DNA of 64,000 nucleotides. It comes from Actinopolymorpha alba DSM 45243 (GTDB lineage Bacteria; Actinomycetota; Actinomycetes; Propionibacteriales; Actinopolymorphaceae). Shown piece after piece: positions 54,230 through 62,917 of the stretch. The stretch lies in assembly GCF_000373925.1 (NCBI RefSeq), contig NZ_KB892790.1, positions 62,436 to 126,435 of the forward strand, read 5' to 3'. The translations under genes and the position numbers were made by a program. How positions within the stretch are numbered: position 1 is the first letter of the stretch; each line of letters opens with the position of its first letter. A model generated the notes under the pieces. The model did no database searches. It was not told where the DNA came from and saw nothing but the letters and a program-made list of their open reading frames with translations.

Positions 54230-54715
54230 CTATTCGGGGATGAGCCGGCGGAACGCTTCGAGGTTCGCCGTCGACTCTCCCCGCGAGGTACGCCACGCCC
54301 ACTCCCGGCGGATCGCCGAGGCGAAGCCGAGTTCGAGGATCGGGTTGAACGCCGAGTCCGCCGCCTCGAGGACGGTGCCCAGCACCCGGTCGATCTCCTC
54401 GGGTGTCACCGCTTTCAACGCGAGCTTGCCAGCCAGGTGGATGTCGCCCAGGTGGTCGACGCAGAATGCCACGCCGTACAGCTTGAGGTTGCGTTCCAGT
54501 AGGTACCGATAGACCGACTCGTGGTTCTCGTCGGGGCGGCGTACGACGAACGCGTGCACCGTGACGGCCTGCCGGCCCACGTCGAGCACGCAGGTGGTCC
54601 GGAGCTTGCGCTCGCCCGGGAGGGTGACCACGAAGGAGGCGGGGCGGGGTTCGTCCCAGTCCAGCCCGAGATCGTTGAGGACGCCGCGGATCGTCGCGGC
54701 AGGGTCAGCCGTCAC
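54230..54715 (-). CDS. YbjN-domain protein
   Basis: The product has 161 residues. It has a YbjN/type III-chaperone-like fold: AATIRGVLNDLGLDWDEPRP, SFVVTLPGERKLRTTCVLDV, and a C-terminal helix pair (LVLGTVLEAADSAFNP-like region). Its role is unknown. Actinobacteria commonly keep it between mshA and gpm, as here. It follows mshA on the same strand after about 40 bases and is probably in its operon. Confidence 0.85.
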   Translation of the reverse strand: MTADPAATIRGVLNDLGLDWDEPRPASFVVTLPGERKLRTTCVLDVGRQAVTVHAFVVRRPDENHESVYRYLLERNLKLYGVAFCVDHLGDIHLAGKLALKAVTPEEIDRVLGTVLEAADSAFNPILELGFASAIRREWAWRTSRGESTANLEAFRRLIPE

Positions 54716-54754
54716 CCGGTCACCGTAACCAAAGCGGACACGAAAGGAAGTGCG

Positions 54755-56053
54755 TCAGCGACCCACCAGGCTCACCGACTGCTCGGGTGGCGCGAGCGCG
54801 GCGGCGTACACGTCGAGCGTCCGTGCCGCGGTCACCGGCCACCCGAAGCCCTGGGCGTGTGCGATCCCACCCTTGCCGAGGCGCGCGAGCCGATCCGGGT
54901 CGCCCACCAGGTCACCGAGGACGAAAGCCCAGTCGCGGGGATCGTGGCCGTCGACCAGCACCCCGGACTCCCCGTCACGGACGGCCGTTAGCAGCCCGCC
55001 GGTGGCGGCCGCCACGACCGGCGTCCCGCAGGCCTGGGCCTCCAGCGCGACCAACCCGAAGGATTCGTTGTACGACGGGACCGCCACCAGGGTCGCCGCG
55101 TGGTACCACCGGGCCAGCTCGTCCTGCGGCACGGGCGGGACGAACCTCACAACCTCCGCGATGCCGAGCCTCCGGGCCAGCCCGCCCAGCCCAGCCAGCG
55201 CGTCCGGCGCCGTCGTACCCGACCCGCTGGGTCCGCCCACGATCGCGACGACCAGCCGGTCCCGCAGCTCCGGCCGGGCAGCCACCAGGTGGGCGGCCGC
55301 ACGGACCAGCACGTCGGGCGCCTTCAACGGCTGGATCCGCCCGACGAACGCCAGGACGATCGCGTCATCCGCGAGGCCCAGCCGGCGCCGGGCGGCACGC
55401 GGGTCGCCCGGACGGAAGACGTCGAGGTCGACGCCCGGGTTCACGGTCACCACGTCGTCGGGCTCGGCGGCGTAGAGGTCGACCAGCTGCCGCGCCTCCT
55501 CGTCGGTGTTGGCCACCAGCCAGTCGGCCGCCTCCACCACCTGTTCCTCACCGATGACGCGCGCCCTCGGCTCCGGCAGGTCACCCTTGGCGAGCAAGGC
55601 GTTCTTGACCTTCGCCATCGTGTGCATCGAGTGGACCAGCGGCACACCCCAGCGTTCCTTCGCCAGCGCACCGACCTGGCCGGACAACCAGTAATGCGAG
55701 TGAATCAGGTCGTACCACCCGACATCGTGGCCAGCCTCCGCACGCAGCACACCGCGGGCGAACGCGCACAACTGGGCGGGCAACTCGTCCTTCGACAGAC
55801 CTTCGAACGGACCGGCGACGACATGGCGTACTCGAACGCCGGGGGCCGCCTCGACAACAGGGGGCAGATCGCTCGACGTGGCCCGGGTGAAGACCTCCAC
55901 CTCGATTCCCAATGCGGCGAGCCGGCGGGCGAGTTCGACGATGTAGACGTTCATGCCGCCGGCATCGCCGGAGCCGGGCTGGTCCAGCGGCGAGGTGTGG
56001 ACGCTCAGCATCGCCACCCGCTGGGGACGCCGACCTCGGGATACGGGAAACAC
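54755..56053 (-). CDS. mshA: D-inositol-3-phosphate glycosyltransferase (mycothiol synthesis)
   Basis: GTG 56053 ([17 protein letters not shown]) is chosen because AGGAGG lies 7 bases upstream; the product has 432 residues. MshA joins UDP-GlcNAc to inositol 3-phosphate, the first step of mycothiol synthesis. The GT-B fold is visible: [20 protein letters not shown] at the start, [29 protein letters not shown] and the nucleotide-sugar site [19 protein letters not shown]. Its presence marks the organism as a mycothiol producer. Confidence 0.95.
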   Translation of the reverse strand: MFPVSRGRRPQRVAMLSVHTSPLDQPGSGDAGGMNVYIVELARRLAALGIEVEVFTRATSSDLPPVVEAAPGVRVRHVVAGPFEGLSKDELPAQLCAFARGVLRAEAGHDVGWYDLIHSHYWLSGQVGALAKERWGVPLVHSMHTMAKVKNALLAKGDLPEPRARVIGEEQVVEAADWLVANTDEEARQLVDLYAAEPDDVVTVNPGVDLDVFRPGDPRAARRRLGLADDAIVLAFVGRIQPLKAPDVLVRAAAHLVAARPELRDRLVVAIVGGPSGSGTTAPDALAGLGGLARRLGIAEVVRFVPPVPQDELARWYHAATLVAVPSYNESFGLVALEAQACGTPVVAAATGGLLTAVRDGESGVLVDGHDPRDWAFVLGDLVGDPDRLARLGKGGIAHAQGFGWPVTAARTLDVYAAALAPPEQSVSLVGR

Positions 56054-56137
56054 CCGACGCACCTCCTGGAAACCGAAGCCGTCACGCCGTTGCACGCCGT
56101 TGCACGCCGCAGATGACAACCTCGGAATGTCGCCCGG

Positions 56138-56636
56138 TCATTCCCCGCTGTCCGACATCACCCTCCGGAACGCGTCGAAGACTTCCTGCGAGAAAAGGAC
56201 AAACCTGGCCGCAACGATCTGGCTCGGCGTCCGCAGAACCGTGTCGACGGCGATCCGGGCCGCATCGTCGAGCGGCCACCCGAAGATGCCCGCCGAGACA
56301 GCCGGGAACGCCAGCGAGGTGGCGCCGAGTTCGTCAGCGACCGCGAGGGCGTTGCGGTAGCAGGCGGCCAGCAGGTCGGGGTCGCGTTGGCCGCCGTTCC
56401 AGTTGGGGCCGACCACGTGGATGACCCAGCGGGCCGGCAGCTCGCCCGCCACCGTCCAGCCGGCCGCACCCACGCTGAGGCCGTCGGGGTAGCGGCGTAC
56501 GCAGTCGCGCAGGCCCGCCGGCCTGATGAATGGCGCCGTCGACGCCGGCGCCGCCGCGCATCCTCGCGTTCGCGGCGTTCACGATCGCGTCGACCCGCTG
56601 TGTGGTGATGTCGCCGCGGACGAGCGAGATGTCCAT
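56138..56636 (-). pseudogene. Macrodomain (ADP-ribose-binding) protein split by a frameshift
   Basis: ATG 56636 starts [20 protein letters not shown], the ADP-ribose-binding macrodomain opening, with [21 protein letters not shown]. At about 56514 the frame changes and coding continues as [18 protein letters not shown] to the end, with VIHVVGPNW and FPAVSAGIFGWP. Removing one G from the GGG (CCC on the plus strand at 56514-56516) gives AGGLRDC and one protein of about 165 residues. The enzyme family removes ADP-ribose or O-acetyl-ADP-ribose. As read it is broken; a base-call error is likely. Confidence 0.75.
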
Positions 56637-56678
56637 TCCGGCCCTCCGTACGCTTCCCGTCAATCGGGTGCGAACCAA

Positions 56679-57146
56679 TCATGGTTCGGGGGTACGAAGG
56701 GAACTCCGGCCGACCCCGTTCAGCAGCGACAGAACCGCCAGCCCGACCACCAGGTTGATCACGCCGGTGACGACCTGGCTTGCCTGCGACGCCGACCGTA
56801 GGAAGGGCGCGACCGCGGCGGCGACGGTGGCAAGCACGACGATCCAGGAAAAGAACTGGAACGGCCGGGGCGTCGCCAGCAACAGCACGTGCAGTAGGCC
56901 GGTCGCCGCGAGTGCCGCGACCGCCGCGATCACGGCGTAGGCGAAGGTGCTGGAATCTCCGAGGTCGCTCGCCGTCCGCGGCGCGAGCACCGGGACGTTC
57001 AGGAACGCCCGGGAGACGAACACCCCGACCACTACCACCAGGGCCGCGACCAGGGCGGTGGCCAAGCCTCCCGACCACAGTCGCGCCGCGTCCACCTGAG
57101 GCGTCGCCGACTGCGTACGGGTGTCGTGGCGAATCGGATCACTCAT
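56679..57146 (-). CDS. DUF6069-like membrane protein
   Basis: The product is 155 residues from ATG 57146 (MSDPIRHDTRTQ); ATG 57167 would add seven. Four hydrophobic helices are seen (LATALVAALVVVVGVFVSRA, AYAVIAAVAALAATGLLHV, FFSWIVVLATVAAAVAPF, VVTGVINLVVGLAVLSLL). The pattern and a PFQFF-x-W loop match small DUF6069 proteins. The function is unknown. Confidence 0.65.
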   Translation of the reverse strand: MSDPIRHDTRTQSATPQVDAARLWSGGLATALVAALVVVVGVFVSRAFLNVPVLAPRTASDLGDSSTFAYAVIAAVAALAATGLLHVLLLATPRPFQFFSWIVVLATVAAAVAPFLRSASQASQVVTGVINLVVGLAVLSLLNGVGRSSLRTPEP

Positions 57147-57272
57147 GGCTTGCGCCGGGCCGTTCACGGCTCGTCCCTGAAGGCTTCATTCATTATCGAG
57201 CGGTCGCCCGCATGATCGGTACCCTCCGTGACGCCCGAGCCGGGACGTATTCACCGCAAGCTCCAGCCGCTG

Positions 57273-57974
57273 TCAACCTCGCCTTGCTCCTTGTCGGCGG
57301 GCCCGCCAACCGCCGACCACCGCGGCGACGATGGAGACGAGGTACAGCTGCCCGACGAGCGCCTCGAGTACAGCCAGCATGCGCGCCAGGTTGGTGCCCG
57401 GGATGATGTCGCCGTAGCCAACCGTCGCCATGGTGATCACGCTGAAGTAGAGGCAGTCGCCCGCGGTGGGCGGTTGGGCCGTACCCAGCAGGTACCCAGA
57501 CACCAGCGCGCCACCGATCTGGTGCAACGACGCGAAGAACAACGCCAGCAGCAGGTAGATACACAAGACCCCAAGCACGGTGGCGAAGTCGACCCGCGCG
57601 ACCCCCACCAGGAAGCGCACGATCAGCGCGGCCATCGCCGACACCAGCAGGATGGTCGCGCTGGCGGTGAGGATCGACAGGACGGTGGGACCAGCGAAGA
57701 CCGTGGCCAACGCGGTGGCGACGATGGCCGCCGCGACGAGACCCACGACGACGAGCGCGGGACCGCGGCTGGTACGCCTGATCCCCAGCGACACGGCGAG
57801 GATCAACCCGAGCAGGAGGATCCGGGCCAGCGAACCCAGGACAACCCCGCCGATCCCGATGATCAGCGCGTACGTGACCAGCAGGCCGATCAGCAGTCCG
57901 AGGAAGATCCGCACCCGAACTCGTACGTCCGCGGGTATGTCCCTGGGCTTCGGCCTACCGCTGGCCTCCGCCAT
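57273..57974 (-). CDS. Two-pore-type potassium channel family protein
   Basis: ATG 57974 (MAEASGRPKPRDIPADV) gives 233 residues. There are about six hydrophobic helices; the pore loop has DCLYFSVITMATVGYGDIIP, with the K+ selectivity filter TVGYGD complete. No RCK or cyclic-nucleotide domain follows; the end is a short basic tail. It should allow K+ passage and set the membrane potential. It stands between a DUF6069 gene and a hydrolase without clear operon links. Confidence 0.88.
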   Translation of the reverse strand: MAEASGRPKPRDIPADVRVRVRIFLGLLIGLLVTYALIIGIGGVVLGSLARILLLGLILAVSLGIRRTSRGPALVVVGLVAAAIVATALATVFAGPTVLSILTASATILLVSAMAALIVRFLVGVARVDFATVLGVLCIYLLLALFFASLHQIGGALVSGYLLGTAQPPTAGDCLYFSVITMATVGYGDIIPGTNLARMLAVLEALVGQLYLVSIVAAVVGGWRARRQGARRG

Positions 57975-58092
57975 GAACCGCTGCCCCTCCGTACGAACCG
58001 GGCCGTACCGGTTGCCGCATCTGCTACCCGGTCGGCGGGGACGCCGAACCTCCACGGGGTACGCCGAACCTCCGCGGCGAGGGCGGCAACCT

Positions 58093-58908
58093 TTATGCGT
58101 TGAGAAAGGCGGCGAGCTGGTCGCGGAGGGCGTGCCGGTGCGCCCACAGGAGGCCGCCGGGTGGGAACACCGCGAGGGTGGCGTTCGGCAGGAGAGCGGC
58201 AAGCTCGCGGGCGATACCGGCCGGATGGACGTCGTCGTCCTCCTGCCCGATGACGAGCACCGGCACTTCGACGTGGGCAAGCGGGCGGCGGTCACTGACG
58301 GGCGGTTGGTCGGCGAACGCGCGCAGGACGGGCGCGATCGGCAGATCCACCAGGTCACGCGCCCGCCGGTCCGCCCAGGCCAGGACGTCGGGGTTCGTCC
58401 GTGCCAGCCGAGGCTGCAGCCCAAGGAGCTCCGCCGCCAGCGCCGCCAGGTCGCGCCTCTCGACCAGGTCGGCCGCAGCCAGGTACCGGCGTACGACGTG
58501 GTCGGGGCGCGGTGCGTCCAGGCTGGCCGGGAGAACGATCACGACCCGGTCGAACCGCTGCGGATTGTGCGTAAGTAGGCGAAGGAGGGCACCCGCCCCC
58601 AGGGACACGCCAACGCCACGGGTCGCCCCGGTGCCGTCGGCGACCTGCCGGAGTTCGGCCGCGAGATCGTCGTACGTCCAGGCGTCCGTACGGTCGGAGG
58701 TCCGATCCGCAGCCGACCCTCCGGGCGACCGGCTGATGGGCGAGGAGCCGTGGCCGCGAAAGTGGAAGAAGGCGCGAGTGCCCCGCACTCCGCTCCCGAA
58801 CGGCCTGGTCTCGGCGATCGATCCGGCCAGCCCGTGGGCGAACACGGTGGTGGGCTCGCCGGAGCCGGTCAGGAGGAGATCGAAACCGCGGTCAGGCGGT
58901 CGCGCCAT
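58093..58908 (-). CDS. Alpha/beta-hydrolase
   Basis: The product has 271 residues. The fold is an alpha/beta hydrolase: TTVFAHGLAGSIAETRPF for the oxyanion loop, GVGVSLGAGALLRLL with the nucleophile serine in GVSLGAG, and an Asp/His pair probably in VIGQEDDDVHPAG and LLWAHRHAL. The substrate is unknown. It starts at ATG 58908, close to the DUF2516 gene upstream on the same strand, so both may share a transcript. Confidence 0.82.
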   Translation of the reverse strand: MARPPDRGFDLLLTGSGEPTTVFAHGLAGSIAETRPFGSGVRGTRAFFHFRGHGSSPISRSPGGSAADRTSDRTDAWTYDDLAAELRQVADGTGATRGVGVSLGAGALLRLLTHNPQRFDRVVIVLPASLDAPRPDHVVRRYLAAADLVERRDLAALAAELLGLQPRLARTNPDVLAWADRRARDLVDLPIAPVLRAFADQPPVSDRRPLAHVEVPVLVIGQEDDDVHPAGIARELAALLPNATLAVFPPGGLLWAHRHALRDQLAAFLNA

Positions 58909-58935
58909 TGCAAGCTTGGGTCATTGCTGGACCAA

Positions 58936-59274
58936 TCACCACGGACCGTAGGGCCCGTCCGCACGGCCCTGGCCGCCACCACGACCGCCAACCTCCCGCA
59001 CCGCCGGGCGCACGCCCACGACGTAGACCGCGGCCGCGATGGTGCCCGCGATGTTGAGAAAGTTCAGCGGTGAGGAGAACGTCGGGATCAGATGGATCAG
59101 CATGGCAAGTCCGACCAGGAGGAGCCAAAGAGGCTTGGTCTGCTTGTCGGCCGCTGGGAACGCGTCCTTTGGACGCATGACGGCATCACCCAACGCGAAA
59201 GCCTTGAGCACCAACAGAGCCAGCCAGATCGCTAGCGTGAGATAGAAGATCACCGGAGACGCGGACGCGAACAC
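58936..59274 (-). CDS. DUF2516 membrane protein
   Basis: GTG 59274 gives 112 residues; a longer reading from 59331 adds a stretch that is not membrane-like. Three hydrophobic helices (PVIFYLTLAIWLALLVLKAF, PLWLLLVGLAMLIHLIP, LNFLNIAGTIAAAVYVVG) and a GRGGGQGRADGPYGPW tail match the actinobacterial DUF2516 family of unknown function. Confidence 0.78.
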   Translation of the reverse strand: MFASASPVIFYLTLAIWLALLVLKAFALGDAVMRPKDAFPAADKQTKPLWLLLVGLAMLIHLIPTFSSPLNFLNIAGTIAAAVYVVGVRPAVREVGGRGGGQGRADGPYGPW

Positions 59275-59470
59275 ACCCCGAGAGTAGCGGGGATTTCGGC
59301 ACCGTGCCGCCAACGGTCCGTCGCGGGCCATCTGGGATCACGGCCCGCGATCACCGCGGTATGACGGCAGTGGGTGTCCTTTCCACACTTTTGCGAGGCG
59401 GAAAGGACACCCTGTCTGCTGTCTGACGCGGCGTGGCCGGGCGCCCGGCGACCCCGGCGGTGCGGCGCAT

Positions 59471-60004
59471 TCAGATGCTGGACGAGGGCGACTGCGCCGG
59501 CATGGAGCTCGACTTCTTGGCGGTGCTGCGAGTGGACTTGCGGGCACGCGTCGTCGGCGAGGTGGCCTTCTTGGTCGTGGCGCGCTTGCGAGTCGTGGAC
59601 TTCGCCCGCGACGTCGACGGGCGCTGGATCTGCCGGCCGTTCTGCTTGCTACGCATACGGACCACCGCGCGCTCGCCGCGCTGGGCGAGGACGTCGTAGG
59701 TGTCGCCAGCCTGGATCAGCGCGGCCTGGAAAGCGGCCTGAGCCCGGTCGGAAATGCCCTTGGCCTGATCCATGATGTCGGTCGACGCGGTGCGCAGTGC
59801 GGTCGCGAGGGCGTCAGCACCTTCCTCGAGACGCCCCTGAACCCGATCGGAGACCTTGGCGGGGTCGGTGGCTTCGAGCTCTGAGAATTTCTGCGATGCG
59901 ATCTTTGACAGAGCACGGATCTTTTCGACGGCCAGGTCGCCAGCGCCGGCGATCGCGTAGAGCGGTGTGGCTTCGCTAGAAGGCTTGCGGGTGGTACGGG
60001 GCAT
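59471..60004 (-). CDS. HbhA-like protein with Lys/Arg-rich tail
   Basis: The product has 177 residues. The N-terminal part TPLYAIAGAGDLAVEKIRAL and a coiled helix (DRVQGRLEEGADALATAL, QAAFQAALIQAGDTY) match heparin-binding haemagglutinin of mycobacteria, and the C-terminal 55 residues are basic Lys/Arg/Thr/Ser repeats (KSTTRKRATTKKATS). In mycobacteria such a tail binds sulfated glycans or DNA. The gene starts two bases after an HTH gene, the same pairing known there (Rv0474-Rv0475). A histone-like DNA-binding role is an alternative reading. Confidence 0.75.
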   Translation of the reverse strand: MPRTTRKPSSEATPLYAIAGAGDLAVEKIRALSKIASQKFSELEATDPAKVSDRVQGRLEEGADALATALRTASTDIMDQAKGISDRAQAAFQAALIQAGDTYDVLAQRGERAVVRMRSKQNGRQIQRPSTSRAKSTTRKRATTKKATSPTTRARKSTRSTAKKSSSMPAQSPSSSI

Positions 60005-60006
60005 GG

Positions 60007-60435
60007 TTAGTCCTCCTGACGGGCGCGTCGTGCGGCCCGGTTCCGGGTCGTGCTCTCGCGTAGCGGCTCACTGATCTCTTCCTCGTGAGCCTCCCGACGA
60101 AACGAGGAATAGATATCGAGCAGTACCCGCTTTTGGCGTACTGACAGAGCAGGGTCGGCGCGGATTGCCATCTCCACCGAGCGGTCCTCCTGCCCTTCCT
60201 CTTCGGACGGATCGAGTAGTCCGGCCCGAACGTAAAGCACCTCCGCCGAAACCCGCAGTGCCTTGGCGAGTTGTTGAAGCACCTCGGCGGATGGTTTGCG
60301 GACGCCTCGCTCGATCTGACTGAGATACGGATTGGAGACGCCAGCAAGATCGGCGAGCTGCCGGAGGGAGAGCTCGGCATTTCGCCGCTGCTCCCGTAGG
60401 TAGTCGCCGAGAGTGCTTATTGACCGAACCTTCAT
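60007..60435 (-). CDS. Xre-family regulator paired with the HbhA-like gene
   Basis: ATG 60435 (MKVRSISTLGDYLREQRR) gives 142 residues. The helix-turn-helix is SLRQLADLAGVSNPYLSQIE, followed by RKPSAEVLQQLAKALRVSAE. A later acidic/basic helix follows. It matches the regulator that stands before hbhA in mycobacteria, and the two genes are separated by only two bases, so it probably regulates this operon. Confidence 0.85.
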   Translation of the reverse strand: MKVRSISTLGDYLREQRRNAELSLRQLADLAGVSNPYLSQIERGVRKPSAEVLQQLAKALRVSAEVLYVRAGLLDPSEEEGQEDRSVEMAIRADPALSVRQKRVLLDIYSSFRREAHEEEISEPLRESTTRNRAARRARQED

Positions 60436-60582
60436 GGACCTTATTGTGCTTGCAAAAGTTAGCACATGCAAGCTGGCAGCAAGTGGCGTTCCGGGAATGT
60501 TGGACTGCTCCCGCGCCGACGCACGAAGTTTCGGCTCGACCGCAGTGTGGTTCCGGCCCCGCGCGGGCTTACCCCCACCCCG

Positions 60583-61611
60583 TCAGATGCCGACGCTGCG
60601 GATCTCGCCCACGACGGTGCCACCACCACGGATGTCAGTGGTGAGCTGTGTCTCGATGACGGAACTCGTCACACCCAGTCGACGAAGCGCCGCGGCCATC
60701 ACGACAGGGCGGGCCCGCTGGCCACCGTCGTCGATTTTCAAAGCCGCTGTGCGACCGTCGGGCAGGGCCGCCGCGTAACACGCCTCGGCCCCGCTCTTAC
60801 AGAACAACCCCGGCACCGAGCCGATCAGCATCGCCTCGTCACGAGTGGAGCCACTGGTCCAGGTCGGGTTGGTCCGGATCGCCGTCACGACCCGCGCCTC
60901 GGGTGAGCCCTCGGGAGCGAGCGCCATCGCCCGGAAGGACCTGGCCAGACCAGTGAGGCTCAGCGCGAAGAGCGGGGCGCCGCAGCCGTCCACACCGGTG
61001 TGCGCGACCTTCTCGCCGGCAAGCTCCTCGACCGTCTCCCGGATCCTCACCTGCAGCGGATGCGCGGGATCGAGGTAGGTCTCGACCGGCCAACCCGCGC
61101 TCACACAGGTCGCGAGCATGCCGGAGTGCTTGCCCGAGCAGTTCATGGCGATCCGGGACGGCCGCTCGCCGGCCTGGATCAGGGCACGCTTCGCGCGTTC
61201 GTCGATCGGCCAACTCCGCGGGCACATCAGAGCCGACTCGTCCAGGCCGGCGCCCGCGAGGATCCGGCGTACCCCCTCGAGGTGGAACTCCTCGCCGGAG
61301 TGGCTGGCGGAGGTGAGGGCGAGCAGCTCGCCGTCGAGACCGAGCCCGGAGCGCACCATGCCGGCGGCCTGCATCGGTTTGTTCGCCGACCGCGGATAGA
61401 ACGGCGCTGTCACGTCTCCGAGCGCGAACGCCACCGAACCGTCGGCGTTGAGTAGGACGACCGAGCCGCGGTGCCGGCACTCGACGAAACCGGACCGCAC
61501 CACCTCGGCAATGACCGGAAGGTCGGACGCCGCACCCGACTCAGGTGACGCGGTCACCTTTGGTGACACGGTCGTCTCGGGTGACGGGGGTGACGCGGGT
61601 GACTCAGCCAT
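60583..61611 (-). CDS. Asparaginase (bacterial L-asparaginase II-type family)
   Basis: ATG 61611 gives 342 residues; TTG 61629 or GTG 61620 are other starts. The first 35 residues are Ser/Pro/Thr rich, coded by degenerate GGTGAC repeats, so the true start could be further in. The enzyme domain reads VVRSGFVECRHRGSVVLLN, PFYPRSANKPMQAAGMVRSG, TSASHSGEEFHLEGVRRIL and NCSGKHSGMLATCVSAGW, with a late DGCGAPLFALSLTGLARSF. It should release aspartate and ammonia from asparagine. It follows the BKACE gene after about 20 bases in one transcript. Confidence 0.85.
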   Translation of the reverse strand: MAESPASPPSPETTVSPKVTASPESGAASDLPVIAEVVRSGFVECRHRGSVVLLNADGSVAFALGDVTAPFYPRSANKPMQAAGMVRSGLGLDGELLALTSASHSGEEFHLEGVRRILAGAGLDESALMCPRSWPIDERAKRALIQAGERPSRIAMNCSGKHSGMLATCVSAGWPVETYLDPAHPLQVRIRETVEELAGEKVAHTGVDGCGAPLFALSLTGLARSFRAMALAPEGSPEARVVTAIRTNPTWTSGSTRDEAMLIGSVPGLFCKSGAEACYAAALPDGRTAALKIDDGGQRARPVVMAAALRRLGVTSSVIETQLTTDIRGGGTVVGEIRSVGI

Positions 61612-61631
61612 CTCAGACACGGTCAGCAAGA

Positions 61632-62456
61632 CTATCTGGGTTTGATGTTGAGGAGTTCCCGTCCGTCATCCGGCGACATCACCGGCCGCTGCGCCAACTC
61701 CGCGAGCCGAGCCGCCCGCTCGACCAGCTCGACGTTGTGCCGGACCGGACGTCCGCGGCTCAGGGTCAGCGTGTCCTCCATCCCCACGCGAAGGTGGCCG
61801 CCACAGCTGAGTGCCGCCATCGCCACCGGCAGTGTCGTACGCCCGATGCCCGTCGCCGACCAGGAGGTCACGGCGCCCGGCAACGCCTGGACCGCCGCCA
61901 CGAGGGTCGCGGTGGTGCCCGGCATGCCGCCAGGAACCCCCATCACCAGGTCGCAGTGAACCCGCCCGCCGTACGGCAGGCCGTACGTGTCGAGCAGCCG
62001 GTGCAGCGCGGCCACGTGCCCGAGGTCGAACAGCTCGAACTCCGGCACGATGTGGAGTTCCTGCGTCAACTCGTAGAGCTCCACCACGAACGGCCAGGGG
62101 TTCGCGAACACCTCGTCCCCGAAGTTGACCGTGCCCATGGTGAGCGAGCACGAGTCAGGCTCGGCGTCGAGCACCCGCAGTCGATCCTCGAACGAATCCG
62201 TCACCGCGCCGCCCGTCGACAGCTGCACGATCAGGTTCGTCTCTGCCCGCAGCGCCGCGACTGTCGCTCGTAGCCGGCCGAGGTCGAGGGTTGGCCGGTG
62301 TTCGTGGTCGCGGACATGGACGTGGATCATCGCCGCGCCGGCCGCCTCGCATCGGCGGGCCGTCTCGAGAAGTTCCGACAGGGTTGTCGGCAATGTCGGG
62401 CAGGCATCCTTGGTGGTCTCCGCACCCGTCGGTGCCACCGTGATCAGGGTCGCCAT
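61632..62456 (-). CDS. BKACE family (beta-keto acid cleavage enzyme, DUF849)
   Basis: ATG 62456 ([18 protein letters not shown]) gives 274 residues. BKACE enzymes use zinc and acetyl-CoA to cleave beta-keto acids. Visible: the metal ligands in [13 protein letters not shown] and the late [17 protein letters not shown], plus [14 protein letters not shown]. The true substrate cannot be inferred. It sits in a transcript with the asparaginase gene and is divergent from dtd. Confidence 0.88.
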   Translation of the reverse strand: MATLITVAPTGAETTKDACPTLPTTLSELLETARRCEAAGAAMIHVHVRDHEHRPTLDLGRLRATVAALRAETNLIVQLSTGGAVTDSFEDRLRVLDAEPDSCSLTMGTVNFGDEVFANPWPFVVELYELTQELHIVPEFELFDLGHVAALHRLLDTYGLPYGGRVHCDLVMGVPGGMPGTTATLVAAVQALPGAVTSWSATGIGRTTLPVAMAALSCGGHLRVGMEDTLTLSRGRPVRHNVELVERAARLAELAQRPVMSPDDGRELLNIKPR

Positions 62457-62491
62457 GTCTCGCATCCTCGCAGAGCCGGGAGAATGGCCGC

Positions 62492-62917
62492 ATGCGTTCG
62501 GTCGTCCAGCGAGTCTCCCAAGCTAGCGTGACCGTCGACGGCGAGATCGTCGGCGCGATCGACAAGCCCGGTCTCCTCGTCCTGGTGGGCGCGACCCACT
62601 CCGACACCCCGGCCCGGGCCGAGAAGCTCGCCGCCAAGATCTGGGGCCTGCGGATCCTCGCCGACGAGCGGTCGTGTGCGGATGTGGGGGCGCCGTTGCT
62701 CGTGGTCAGCCAGTTCACGTTGTACGCCGACACCCGCAAGGGCCGCCGGCCATCCTGGTCGGAGGCCGCTCCGGGTGAGGTGGCCGAACCCCTGGTCGAG
62801 CATTTCTGCGCCACGCTCCGCCAGCTCGGCGCCACCGTCGAGACGGGAAAGTTCGGTGCCCACATGGAGGTCGCGCTCGTCAACGACGGGCCGGTCACCC
62901 TGATCCTGGAGGCGTGA
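62492..62917 (+). CDS. dtd: D-aminoacyl-tRNA deacylase
   Basis: The product has 141 residues from ATG 62492 ([20 protein letters not shown]). It removes D-amino acids from tRNA. Conserved motifs: [17 protein letters not shown] and [11 protein letters not shown], the latter with the cross-subunit Gly-Pro element. The length is standard. Its stop overlaps the next gene's GTG as GTGA. Confidence 0.95.
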   Translation: MRSVVQRVSQASVTVDGEIVGAIDKPGLLVLVGATHSDTPARAEKLAAKIWGLRILADERSCADVGAPLLVVSQFTLYADTRKGRRPSWSEAAPGEVAEPLVEHFCATLRQLGATVETGKFGAHMEVALVNDGPVTLILEA

